From the NCBI GenBank assembly GCA_022822785.1, contig JAJEAL010000117.1:27321-91320 (forward strand): a stretch of DNA of 64,000 nucleotides, in the 5' to 3' direction. The notes under the pieces were generated by a model that saw only the letters and a list, made by a program, of their open reading frames with translations, had not been told where the DNA came from and did no database searches. Source of the DNA: Candidatus Poribacteria bacterium (GTDB lineage Bacteria > Poribacteria > WGA-4E > PCPOR2b). This document shows positions 27,001-34,576 of this stretch, in pieces; position 1 is the stretch's first letter, and each line of letters begins with the position of its first letter. The position numbers and the translations under genes were made by a program.

Positions 27001-28238
27001 CGCACCCTCGGATCACTCGCTGCGGGATTAGAAACAATCCCTATCGGTGCTGCGTCTAGCCGAGAACCGGACGCATTGGTAATGTAGTAACCTTGTAACC
27101 CGTTAGGCAGATTGAAGATAACCTCGCCGCCGTCATGCGTAAAATCAAGAGGGTAGTTGAAAATGTTCTGTGTGCCGACACTGCCAGCAAAGTCGTAGCT
27201 CTTCCAGTACGCACCATAGCGGGAGGCGTGTCGTTCTATCACCCGGTTGTGGTTGGAGACGCCTGAATTATTCGTGCCTGCTCTCCAGACACGCACCCCC
27301 GGTGCATTTTGTAGGTTGCGGACCACATCAACCTCCAGTCGGGTCTCCAACTCCCTGTCGGTCAGTGGTAGAGACAGTAGGTCGTGGTATAACGGGGGTA
27401 GAGAGGCATTTGCAAGAAACCAATCGACATGCACCGATGGTATATCAGTTGTCATCTCCGTCTGTAACCGCGTCAGTTGTGCCTTCAGTGCGGTCTGTGC
27501 GGGTGCGTCAAACGAGATGTGATAGGGATATTCTGCTTCTATTGTCGTCCAGCCGTCATTGACATCCCACTCGTAGCGTCGCAGGTCGATGTAGAGGATT
27601 GTTTCTTCTGGGTCAATGGGTTGTGGGTTGGTGACTGTCGCACCCCATGAGAGGCTATTGATCAGTTTGTAGAGTCCTTTACGATATTCTTGGAGTATAC
27701 TCGGTGTTTCGCCTGCGTTATGGAGGTGTGTCATTGTGAAGTATCGGGCAAAGGCACGGTCAAAAGATGGGAGGGACATCAGGTGTGTTTCGATGGTATT
27801 AAGTACCTCACCGGGAGAGATGAAATCGCCATCGGTTGTGGAGGTTGTCGTCCAATCGGGTGCACCGGCTAATATCCAATTCCGGATTGTGTTAATTGAC
27901 TGAGGGGGCAGTTGGGGTTGCCCCAGTGGCATCTGTGCACCATTTTCTGTGCTTCCAAGTAGACGTTTATACAATTCTGAGGCATCGGGGTTGCCCGGGA
28001 CGACGGTTCCGTTTTCAATGAGTGCGTTGTGTTCTATTAAGAGTGTCTCTTTATAGGCACCGTCGGGGCCGTGACAGATGAAGCAGCTTTGTTGAAAGAT
28101 GGCGTAGGTGTCTAGGGCAATCTGTTGTTGGGCGGATATGTTTTGAGAACCAACGATGAGGATTAATAGACAGATGAGTGCGATGAGATGCTGCTTACGA
28201 ATACCAATCAGATTCGGGACGAAATAACGCTTAAACAT
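24045..28238 (-). CDS. Giant secreted haem c / leucine-rich repeat / cohesin-like / dockerin protein
   Basis: A 1397-aa exported protein with five parts. A signal peptide ('LIALICLLILIVGSQNISA') is followed by a cytochrome c-like domain with a haem motif 'CFICH' (52-56). A second haem motif 'CFGCH' is at 418-422. About residues 613-880 hold roughly ten leucine-rich repeats of the 'ISDLSPLAGLTNL' type. About 1060-1190 is cohesin-like ('AGWQFDIAFDSTVLEAIS'), then a type I dockerin with two calcium loops ('GDVNRDGVVSILDLILIAQQ', 'DLNGDGVVSILDLIL'). The last 90 residues ('NYPNPFNPETWIPYQL', 'GLYFYTLTTGEF') are the FlgD/type IX-like sorting domain. The ATG at 28238 has an aggag site; the longer frame to 28379 adds random sequence. 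Possible role: surface attachment plus redox chemistry. Confidence 0.85.
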   Translation of the reverse strand: MFKRYFVPNLIGIRKQHLIALICLLILIVGSQNISAQQQIALDTYAIFQQSCFICHGPDGAYKETLLIEHNALIENGTVVPGNPDASELYKRLLGSTENGAQMPLGQPQLPPQSINTIRNWILAGAPDWTTTSTTDGDFISPGEVLNTIETHLMSLPSFDRAFARYFTMTHLHNAGETPSILQEYRKGLYKLINSLSWGATVTNPQPIDPEETILYIDLRRYEWDVNDGWTTIEAEYPYHISFDAPAQTALKAQLTRLQTEMTTDIPSVHVDWFLANASLPPLYHDLLSLPLTDRELETRLEVDVVRNLQNAPGVRVWRAGTNNSGVSNHNRVIERHASRYGAYWKSYDFAGSVGTQNIFNYPLDFTHDGGEVIFNLPNGLQGYYITNASGSRLDAAPIGIVSNPAASDPRVRNGLSCFGCHTEGMKTFEDEVRSVIEANTNPTYDKAQALRLYVEQSKMDALLQEDMDTYKEALEATGGAVDDIEPISRFHEVYQGPVGAAYAAAVVGLEMETFQEKIRENVGLQNAGLLVLDSPSGSMKRDAWRSNFPAIIYALDFPDDQVDSPSQPEVLPGTIVQIPDPNLHTAIAEALGKSPNTPITVQEMKQLTRVEARDRGIQDLTGIQFATNLMRLNLRDNQISDLSPLTGLINLRELRLDHNFTGISDLSPLVGLINLEILDFSFDTVSDLSLLPLAGMTHLKYLHFTDCNVSDLSPLAGLVNLESLGFNRNNVSDLSPLAGLINLKDILTWGNPISDLSPLAGLTKMERVDICGAEISDLTPLARLTGLKELYFRRNEISDISPIAELTGLTRLNLSFNNISDISPLARVASLTWIHLSHNNISDISPLAGLNNLKWLAVYDNKIPDFSPLDRLRENITLLWHSNPAFPEGGPKIEGPWLWVVLPQTDLDSSTDLLSEMSGGTVTEMDIATHGAIVEGSVGDSVWTFHRLPPTGENNIEDMLKSIIHDGTVYGSVSLYSPREQNTTMYVGSSGRVKVWLNGALVYENFHLGRSEDYTDFLPVTLQQGRNVLLVAVYTHANGFFGFETGTEYTLSTGIGYTFSQIPIHTGDTFTLDIRAENITDLAGWQFDIAFDSTVLEAISVSEGDFLKNDGGTTFFQGGTIDNAVGKIVGLNAARLSTQGVDGTGTLLQVRFKAKSAGETELALQNFQFGSTTGVAIPAGPHQITIVVEAQLATGDVNRDGVVSILDLILIAQQLGRRVPAGSPVDLNGDGVVSILDLILTARSLGNTTASAAPSVGTESIDAATIEAWIAQARLEDDGSLAFKQGIENLQNLLALLIPEETALLANYPNPFNPETWIPYQLAEPGEVTLTIYDINGQLVRHLAVGHQAAGMYRSRSRAAYWDGRNQLGEPLASGLYFYTLTTGEFTATRRMLILK

Positions 28239-28318
28239 AGGAGAGTATCTCCTGAAATGCGAGTTTGCGGAGGTTACGGCACGCGGAGTGTGCCTACTAC
28301 TTTGTAACAACGGTTTAG

Positions 28319-28390
28319 TGTTGAGATGTGAATCTCGACCTACGGGCTGCCCCATTTCAGCATAGGTGGTGCGGGGCAAGATGCCCGCCT
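28319..28390. repeat. Dispersed repeats upstream of the giant protein gene
   Basis: Holds copy 2 of the 28-bp repeat (28319-28346; copy 1 at 23016) followed by a palindromic 'gcggggcaagatgcccgcc' unit at about 28370, similar to units at 20697 and 50993. No gene is seen in the surrounding 28239-28537 spacer. Confidence 0.6.
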
Positions 28391-28537
28391 ACGGTTGGAT
28401 GCGTAAGTCCTAGCTTTGTAGTCTGATGATTTATCATCGCTATACATCATTCCCAACGCCCGATGAAGCCCCGATTATCGTTCGTCTGAACGCGCAATAA
28501 ATTGCGCTACTACAAACTGAAGTGCACTCACTCCTAT

Positions 28538-29872
28538 CTAGTAAAGCCCAAGGTAATTATCGGTTTCCCACTGACTGATGCTTTGGTGATAGCTTCGCCA
28601 CTCCTCACGCTTAACTTCAATGTAATAAGGCGCATATTCAGGTCCAAGTGCGCTCTGAATAACCGCGTCCTCTTCTAGGCAATCGAGTGCTTGACTGAGT
28701 GTTCTCGGTAGCACATCAATACCGCGTCGTTGCAGCTCGTCCAGTGGTACTTCGTAGAGGTTATCGTCGTTGCGCGTACCGGGAGCAATTTGGTTTTCGA
28801 TACCATCGAGTCCGGCGGCGAGCGTTGCTGCCATAGCCAAATACGGGTTGGCGGCACCGTCCCCTGAACGGTTTTCAATCCGTCCGGCATCGGGGATACG
28901 GATCATCTGGGTCCGGTTGCTCCCGCCATACGTGATATAAACGGGTGCCCACGTCGCACCGGAGCGGGGTGCCCCGGAGATTAGGCGTTTGTAGCTGTTG
29001 ACAAGGGGATTGGTGACGGCAACGAGTGCTTTTGCATGGTGCAGAATGCCGCCCATGAACCAGTAGGCGAGTTGTGAGAGACCGTTTTCATCGGATTCAT
29101 CGAGGAAGTGATTGGTCTGATTTTCCGTATCCCACAGGCTCATGTGAAAATGTGCGCCGTTGCCGGTTAAGTTTGCAAACGGCTTGGGCATAAAGGTCGC
29201 CGTCAGTCCCTGCTCTTCGGCGACGGTCTTGACCATCCACTTGAAGAACGTGTGTCGATCTGCGGTGGTCAGTGCATCGGAATAGAGCCAATTGAGTTCA
29301 AACTGACAGTTAGCGTCCTCATGGTCGTTGGCGTATGGATCCCATCCTAACTCCTGTAGATACTTGATTAAGGTGGTCATTGTATCGAGGTTACGGTGGA
29401 GTGCCCGCAGATCGTAACAAGGCTTACCGAGCGTATCGAGTGGATCCCACGGCGCGTAGCTGCCGTCCTCACCCCGTTTTAGCAGCATAAACTCTGCTTC
29501 GACGCCGACGTTGAAGAGATAGCCTTTTTGTTTGGCTTTTTCCAGTTCTCGCTGCAAAATGGTGCGTGGACAGTAGGGCCATGCGTCGTCGCCCACGTGC
29601 ACATTTCCCGCCAACCACGCCACGTTTTCGCGCCACGGCACGATTGTGAGCGAATTAAAGTCGGGAAGGCTTGCCATATCCGGGTCATGTGGTCCCTGGC
29701 CCATCTCACCTGCTGCAAACCCTGCGAAACCAGCGCCCTCTTCTGCCATATCATCGATATGTGTCGTTGGCACTACCTTTGCTTTTGGCGCTCCAGCCAT
29801 TTCTACAAAGGAACAGAGGAAAAACTCGATTCCCTTCTCTGCGACTAACGCTTTAACCTCATCTAACGTCAT
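28538..29872 (-). CDS. gmaS: Type III glutamine synthetase-like enzyme, probably gamma-glutamylmethylamide synthetase (GMAS)
   Basis: A 444-aa glutamine synthetase-fold ligase. It has the GlnT/GMAS features 'FVEMAGAPKAKVVPT', 'FNVGVEAEFMLL' (metal-binding Glu), 'DPYANDHEDANCQFELNW', 'TGNGAHFHMSLWD' and 'NRTQMIRIPDAGRIENRSGD' (ATP and glutamate site). These enzymes join glutamate and ammonia or methylamine using ATP. Linkage with mgsABC homologues upstream points to the methylamine reaction, the first step of the N-methylglutamate pathway; in some rhizobia the homologue is called glnT. The ATG at 29872 is preferred because aggag lies 8 nt away; the ATG at 29878 is only 2 nt from it. Confidence 0.85.
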   Translation of the reverse strand: MTLDEVKALVAEKGIEFFLCSFVEMAGAPKAKVVPTTHIDDMAEEGAGFAGFAAGEMGQGPHDPDMASLPDFNSLTIVPWRENVAWLAGNVHVGDDAWPYCPRTILQRELEKAKQKGYLFNVGVEAEFMLLKRGEDGSYAPWDPLDTLGKPCYDLRALHRNLDTMTTLIKYLQELGWDPYANDHEDANCQFELNWLYSDALTTADRHTFFKWMVKTVAEEQGLTATFMPKPFANLTGNGAHFHMSLWDTENQTNHFLDESDENGLSQLAYWFMGGILHHAKALVAVTNPLVNSYKRLISGAPRSGATWAPVYITYGGSNRTQMIRIPDAGRIENRSGDGAANPYLAMAATLAAGLDGIENQIAPGTRNDDNLYEVPLDELQRRGIDVLPRTLSQALDCLEEDAVIQSALGPEYAPYYIEVKREEWRSYHQSISQWETDNYLGLY

Positions 29873-29910
29873 TATCATGGCTCCTTTCTCATTACCCTTC
29901 GATTTATTTC

Positions 29911-29976
29911 AACGCAAGGACGCAAAGTTTTTTATTATTTTATCTTCGCATCTTTGCGCCGTTGTGCCTTTGCGTT
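29911..29976. repeat. Inverted repeat of the 'aacgcaa...ttgcgtt' type
   Basis: Arms aacgcaaggacgcaaag (29911-29927) and ctttgcg...ctttgcgtt (29952-29976) can form a long imperfect hairpin in the spacer between gmaS and mgsC. Related half-sites occur near 23998 and 37000. It could act on mRNA stability or termination; that is inference. Confidence 0.5.
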
Positions 29977-29982
29977 AAAAAT

Positions 29983-30017
29983 TATGGTAGATTTTAGAAT
30001 TACTTAGACACTGCCAA
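29983..30017. repeat. Dispersed composite repeat, copy 1 (conserved head)
   Basis: The head tatggtagattttagaat followed by tacttagac and ccaa recurs at 50849 and 52905. Here it is followed by a palindrome ggcgc...gcgcc instead of the CCCCCTAAATCCCCC segment of the other two copies. Confidence 0.6.
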
Positions 30018-30099
30018 TCGGCGCAGTTGGAAACAGCGCCTACCCAACACGGGGACCGAAAGTGTTTATTTATTTTTAGAATTCACTATAAAATAAATA

Positions 30100-31443
30100 T
30101 TATTCCCGTTCTTTCCACCCCGGTCCGTCGCCAAACACACGGTTCGTCCCGACGAGCGGGATGTCGCAAATCATTGATGCTTCCAAATTCAGTGCCCTGA
30201 GGTCTTCGGGATCGAGGTCGTGTACATCTGCCTTGCCGCAAGCGCGGGCGAGGATCTGGATCTCCGAAGTCATCGCTTGCAGCAGGTTGGCGACGCGCTC
30301 TGCCGCCTCGTCGATGTCAAGGCGTTTCATCAGGTCGGGATCTTGGGTTGTAATCCCGACAGGACAGCGTCCTGTGTGGCAGTGGTGGCAATGGTACGGC
30401 TCGGTGCCGAGTTCGTGGTAGTCCTCGACATAGATAGGTTTGTTACAGTTTAGTGCCATCAGCCCTGCTGTGCCGATATAGACCGCATCCGCACCGAGCG
30501 CCATCGCCTTTGCTGCATCCACACCGTGTCGGATGCCGCCTGCGATGATGAGCTGCACTTCGCCGTACAGTCCGAGGTCTTCGAGTGCCGCGCGTGCCTC
30601 ACATACGGCGGCGAGCGTCGGAACCCCTGTGTGTTCCTGACAGATTTCGGCGGATGCGCCGGTGCCGCCTTCCATCCCGTCCACGACGATGACATCAGCA
30701 CCTGCCTTTGCCGCCAATTTCACATCATCGAATACTCGCGTCGCGCCCATTTTCACGAAGATTGGCACCTGCCAATCGGTTGCCTCCCGTAATTCTTCAA
30801 TTTTGATAATCATGTCGTCGGGACCGAGGAAGTCGGGATGCCGTGCCGGGCTGCGCTGATCAACGCCAAGGGGCAGATCCCGTTGTTCCGCGACCGTATC
30901 CAACACCTTTGATCCGAGCAGCAATCCTCCCGTTCCCGGCTTTGCGCCCTGTCCAATCGTCAACTCAATGCCGTCCGCCATCTGTAGATGGTGCACATCA
31001 ATGCCGTAGCGGGAGGGTAGCACCTCATAAATCAGCGCCCGGCTGTGCTCACGCTCCGCCATCAGCATCCCGCCGTCGCCCGTGGTATTGGACGAACCGA
31101 CGATATTCGCGCCCTTTGCGAGCGCGACCTTCGCGTTGTAGGAGAGCGCGCCCCAACTCATGCCGGTGATCATGATGGGAATATCAAGTTCAATCGGCTT
31201 TTCGGCGAAACGGGTGCCGAGAACGGTTTTGGGTGAACAACGTTCTCGATAGCCTTCGAGCGGAATGCGGGTCAGGGTGCAGGGGATGAAGGTGAGGTCG
31301 TCAAACGTCGCCCATCGCCGTTCACGCAACGTCCCAAATCCGCGGATACGATATCGCCCTAACTCCGCTTTGACTTGGATATCTTCAATGATGTCAGGGG
31401 TGAATGTTCCACTGGTTCGGAGGTTATCTGATTTGTCTGGCAT
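30100..31443 (-). CDS. mgsC: FMN-binding glutamate synthase domain protein, N-methylglutamate synthase large subunit (MgsC/GlxD type)
   Basis: A 447-aa protein equal to the FMN/iron-sulphur domain of glutamate synthase. It shows 'PIMITGMSWGALSYNAKVAL', 'GMLMAEREHS', 'IVVDGMEGGTGASAEICQ' and 'GIRHGVDAAKAMALGADAVY' (FMN phosphate site), then 'YHCHHCHTGRCPVGITTQ' with three cysteines for a 3Fe-4S cluster. In the N-methylglutamate pathway, the complex of MgsA, MgsB and MgsC transfers methylamine from gamma-glutamylmethylamide to form N-methylglutamate. The gene lies between the 111-aa gene and gmaS in an operon-like row on the minus strand. The 220-bp gap to gmaS contains repeats and may weaken coupling. 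Confidence 0.88.
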   Translation of the reverse strand: MPDKSDNLRTSGTFTPDIIEDIQVKAELGRYRIRGFGTLRERRWATFDDLTFIPCTLTRIPLEGYRERCSPKTVLGTRFAEKPIELDIPIMITGMSWGALSYNAKVALAKGANIVGSSNTTGDGGMLMAEREHSRALIYEVLPSRYGIDVHHLQMADGIELTIGQGAKPGTGGLLLGSKVLDTVAEQRDLPLGVDQRSPARHPDFLGPDDMIIKIEELREATDWQVPIFVKMGATRVFDDVKLAAKAGADVIVVDGMEGGTGASAEICQEHTGVPTLAAVCEARAALEDLGLYGEVQLIIAGGIRHGVDAAKAMALGADAVYIGTAGLMALNCNKPIYVEDYHELGTEPYHCHHCHTGRCPVGITTQDPDLMKRLDIDEAAERVANLLQAMTSEIQILARACGKADVHDLDPEDLRALNLEASMICDIPLVGTNRVFGDGPGWKERE

Positions 31444-31544
31444 TATAAAAAAGTTTCTCTCTCATGACTGTGGACGAATGAAGGCTGCCAAGTGTCCAGT
31501 TGTTGCCCACGCTTGCTGAAAATTCGCCAACGATGTCTGAGCGG

Positions 31545-31880
31545 TTAAGCCAGCCATTCGGCATTGGCATCGATCCTTTCTACTGTGTCTGTATCTGCTA
31601 GCAGTTCGCCCGTATCTGCGTCCACCAAAATTTCACCGACACGCCCAATGGTGCCTTTGGCAGGTGATGTAAGTACGACAGGTACTGACCAGCACAAGCG
31701 TTCACCGACATTCAAATCAGGGGTGTCACCGCAAAGTTGATTACTGATTTCACTGATGACAAATTGGGTAACCTTCTGCTGTGCTACAAAAGCTGTGATG
31801 TTTACTTGTGTTGTTATTTCAATTTTGAGGTCCACCGTTGCCCCTTCGGGGACTTGGACACCTTGAACATTCGTGGACAT
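31545..31880 (-). CDS. Conserved-looking 111-aa protein inserted in the mgs operon
   Basis: I do not recognise this 111-aa protein. It has no signal peptide or cysteine cluster apart from two separated cysteines. The C-terminus 'SPAKGTIGRVGEILVDADTG' reads like a small beta-rich fold. The start is well supported by aggaggtaat before the ATG at 31880. It sits between mgsB (24 bp upstream) and mgsC (101 bp downstream), in the same direction, so it is probably co-translated with them. It could be an accessory subunit or a maturation factor for N-methylglutamate synthase; nothing in the sequence proves it. Confidence 0.7.
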   Translation of the reverse strand: MSTNVQGVQVPEGATVDLKIEITTQVNITAFVAQQKVTQFVISEISNQLCGDTPDLNVGERLCWSVPVVLTSPAKGTIGRVGEILVDADTGELLADTDTVERIDANAEWLA

Positions 31881-31904
31881 TATATTACCTCCTTCTACAA
31901 CGAA

Positions 31905-32615
31905 TTACAACGCTTCCCGCCACACCGCTCGCTCGTCCTTATCGAAGTTCCACAGCTTGCGCCCAGAGACAACTTTCTTAAAATTGCGGATAGCGGTCTG
32001 TGAATTGCCATCTGTGGAAGGAAGATGCTGAGAGAGCGTGGATTCGAGGAAGGTGAGGTCTTCTTCGGTCGGTTCTTCAATTATGGCATCGTTGCCGAGT
32101 TCAGCGATATTACCACCGACAAAACAAACCGCTTCATACATCGAATCGGCGAACGCTTCACCGGTATCTCCGCAGACGATGATTGTCCCCCGCTGCGCCA
32201 TGAAACCCGCCATATAACCGCAGTTGCCGCCGACGATAATCAGGCCACCTTTCATCGAAACGCCCAACCGCGCAGCCGCATCGCTGCGAATAACAACTGT
32301 CCCACCTCGGATTGAAGCTGCTGCGCCGTTGCCCGCATTCCCTTTGACAATAACAGTACCACCCATCATGGACTCCGCCAATCCCCAACCCGCGCTCCCT
32401 TTGATCCCGACGGTGGGACCGTCAACCATCCCTGCACAGTAGTAGCCAACACTCCCGTTGAAGGTCAACTTCACCGGCTGTAGGATCGCCACGCCGAGAT
32501 TGTGCCGTGCGCCAGGATTTCTCAGCCGGATGTCAGTCTTACCGTCCGCGATGAGGCGTTTGATTTCCGTGTTGATGTCGCGGGTGGTTTTACCGTCACA
32601 GATTATGTCTGCCAT
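31905..32615 (-). CDS. mgsB: Glutamate synthase GXGXG-domain protein, N-methylglutamate synthase subunit (MgsB/GlxC type)
   Basis: A 236-aa beta-helix of the glutamate synthase C-terminal (GXGXG) type. The repeating units are evident: 'FNGSVGYYCAGMVDG', 'IKGSAGWGLAESMMGG', 'VKGNAGNGAAASIRGG', 'IRSDAAARLGVSMKGG' and 'VGGNCGYMAGFMAQRG'. The stand-alone form is the MgsB (GlxC) subunit. Its start (ATG 32615) overlaps the end of the upstream amidotransferase gene by 13 bp, indicating translational coupling. The C-terminal part ends 'WNFDKDERAVWREAL', short and acidic. Confidence 0.9.
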   Translation of the reverse strand: MADIICDGKTTRDINTEIKRLIADGKTDIRLRNPGARHNLGVAILQPVKLTFNGSVGYYCAGMVDGPTVGIKGSAGWGLAESMMGGTVIVKGNAGNGAAASIRGGTVVIRSDAAARLGVSMKGGLIIVGGNCGYMAGFMAQRGTIIVCGDTGEAFADSMYEAVCFVGGNIAELGNDAIIEEPTEEDLTFLESTLSQHLPSTDGNSQTAIRNFKKVVSGRKLWNFDKDERAVWREAL

Positions 32616-33511
32616 ACACTCACATCCTTTGCTTGTGCTTCGCGCACCTCAGAGCCGTCCCCGAAGGCAGCCCGGATCGCGATCTCTTCAGTTGCGACAG
32701 CGACAAAATCATCTGTTTCGGTAAAGAGTAGCGGTTTGAAGGCGAAGGGATCTTTGGCAAATCCAATATAATCCGTTGTTGCTGCGAGATAACTGAAGGA
32801 ACCGTCTAAATCGGTAAGCGACGCATCTAACGCTTCTTTGAACCCCAGTCCTTGGGACAATTGATCTGCGAGGTAAACACCGATGACTTCGGAGTCGTTT
32901 TCCGTGTAGAATCTGACACCGCGTTGTTCGTAGATGCAGCGTAATTTGTGGTAGTTTGTGATGTGTCCGTTGTGGACAATGGCGAGGTCAGGATAGTTGT
33001 GCGCCCAGAAAGGTTGCGAGTGACTCAGATCGACACGGCTCTCTGTCGAAAGGCGGGTATGTCCCAAGCCGTGTGTGCCTCGGAATGTCGAGACGCTGTG
33101 GGTTTCATCGAGGTTCTGGGGTGTGCCGACCTGCTTGACAATTTCGAGTTCGCGTCCCATGCTAACAACTTCGATGTCTTCATCTAAGGACTCAATGAAT
33201 TGTGTTAATGGTATTGCCTCTCCTCGCAGATCGATGACGAGCCGTAAATACTCAGCAGTTGTTTTCACTTCGTGCACGGAGCCGAATGCCTTGACCCCCT
33301 CTGCGATCGAAGTGCCCCTCTCAGCTGCGCCATCAAGTTCCCCCAATTTTATCTGCAGCGTGAACGCGCCATTTTCTGGAGGATGATAGAGTGCCACACC
33401 TGCCGAATCCGGTCCCCGCACTCCCAGTGCCGTGAGCATTGTGAGAACGGTCTTGCCCACAGGCGCGTTGCTATTTTGTGTTTTGTTTAAAAAACCAACG
33501 ATACCACACAC
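32603..33511 (-). CDS. mgsA: Class II glutamine amidotransferase, N-methylglutamate synthase subunit (MgsA/GlxB type)
   Basis: A 302-aa Ntn-hydrolase amidotransferase. The N-terminus 'MCGIVGFLNKT' places Cys2 as the nucleophile after methionine removal. Then come 'GHTRLSTESRVDLSHSQPF' and 'VHNGHITNYHKLR' (the substrate loop), as in GltB, GlmS and PurF. It is a GlxB/MgsA-type stand-alone domain. The gene begins with GTG at 33511, supported by aaggag 9 nt upstream and by the need for Cys at position 2. It is the first gene of the mgs row. Confidence 0.9.
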   Translation of the reverse strand: MCGIVGFLNKTQNSNAPVGKTVLTMLTALGVRGPDSAGVALYHPPENGAFTLQIKLGELDGAAERGTSIAEGVKAFGSVHEVKTTAEYLRLVIDLRGEAIPLTQFIESLDEDIEVVSMGRELEIVKQVGTPQNLDETHSVSTFRGTHGLGHTRLSTESRVDLSHSQPFWAHNYPDLAIVHNGHITNYHKLRCIYEQRGVRFYTENDSEVIGVYLADQLSQGLGFKEALDASLTDLDGSFSYLAATTDYIGFAKDPFAFKPLLFTETDDFVAVATEEIAIRAAFGDGSEVREAQAKDVSVWQT

Positions 33512-33563
33512 CCTTAATTTCTCCTTAGTTGTGGTTCAGGCTATCACGTTCAAATGTGAACGG

Positions 33564-34499
33564 TCACAATTTATCAAGTTCCTGTCTTCTAATCGTGCTA
33601 TTGATAACCGCGAAATATTCGTGTGGACTTGGGTCATGGTCTTGATAAAACATAACCGCTGTTGGGAAATCTTGATTCAAAAGGTATGCCACATTTATCT
33701 GACGCACGTTCAGGTCGTACTTTGCCGCGAGGGCGGTCGCCTTTTCCCGAATCGCAAAATTTTCATCGGTATACCAGCGGTTCAATCGGCGATCTTCCGG
33801 CACGGAATCTCGGTTAAGCTCTCTTGGAATGAAGAATGATTGGTTGAAATCGGAACCCCACGCGAGGACTGGCAGCTGCTTCTGTGTGATCAGTTCCTTC
33901 ATTGAGGCGTCAAAGGGGGTGTAACCCTCCCATACCCCCGACGTAGGCGTTGCAAGCGATAGCTCCGTCGTATTAACAAAAGAGAACCCACTGAGTTCCT
34001 TATTTTTTGCGTAATCCTGAGCTGCTTGAATCCTCGCAGGCGACCAATTGAATGGACCGTAGGCAGAAATCCGACCTTTCGCCTTCTCGACCTCTAGCAC
34101 ATCAATGATTTCGGCTGCTGGAATACCCTCATTATCTCCTCCGAGCACCACAAGGTCGAGATAATCGATTTCCAGAAGGTTAAGATTCTCTTCGATGTCG
34201 TTGGAGACCGATTTTGGGGAAAAACGGCTCTCTTCCAACACTGAGGTGACCTCATCATGTCCGTGGCAGATTTGAAAAAAGAGAACGAGGTCATCTCTGA
34301 TACCAAGACGTTTCATCCAGGAGGCGACATGCTTGCGGGTCTGTGTCTCGCCTCCTTCGCCGTGCATATAGAAGCAATTACCGCCCAATTCCACAAACTC
34401 ATCGAAATCTTTATCATCATGCGCTTTGCTTACACAATGCGGACCAATAATCAGGGGAGAAATTAAGCGTCGACAACCCTGAATTGGGATTGGTTTCAT
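33564..34499 (-). CDS. Aldo/keto reductase-like protein lacking the catalytic tetrad
   Basis: A 311-aa TIM-barrel protein resembling aldo/keto reductases, for example 'IEENLNLLEIDYLDLVVLGG', 'GRISAYGPFNWSPARIQAAQ' and a final 'RQINVAYLLNQDFPTAVMF'. The catalytic positions are altered: the usual Asp before the Tyr is not found ('GGNCFYMHG'), the lysine strand reads 'LVLFFQICHG', and the 'LIHWP' histidine is replaced by 'VVLGGD'. So it probably does not reduce carbonyls in the standard way. The ATG at 34499 has a ggag 7 nt upstream. It is directly upstream of mgsA on the same strand (52 bp), so it may belong to that operon. Confidence 0.75.
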   Translation of the reverse strand: MKPIPIQGCRRLISPLIIGPHCVSKAHDDKDFDEFVELGGNCFYMHGEGGETQTRKHVASWMKRLGIRDDLVLFFQICHGHDEVTSVLEESRFSPKSVSNDIEENLNLLEIDYLDLVVLGGDNEGIPAAEIIDVLEVEKAKGRISAYGPFNWSPARIQAAQDYAKNKELSGFSFVNTTELSLATPTSGVWEGYTPFDASMKELITQKQLPVLAWGSDFNQSFFIPRELNRDSVPEDRRLNRWYTDENFAIREKATALAAKYDLNVRQINVAYLLNQDFPTAVMFYQDHDPSPHEYFAVINSTIRRQELDKL

Positions 34500-34576
34500 C
34501 GCGTTTCTCCAACTTGCAACCATTTGTGGCGTATCTTATCACACTATCAGCGTCCTGTCAAACGTCGTAAAGACAT

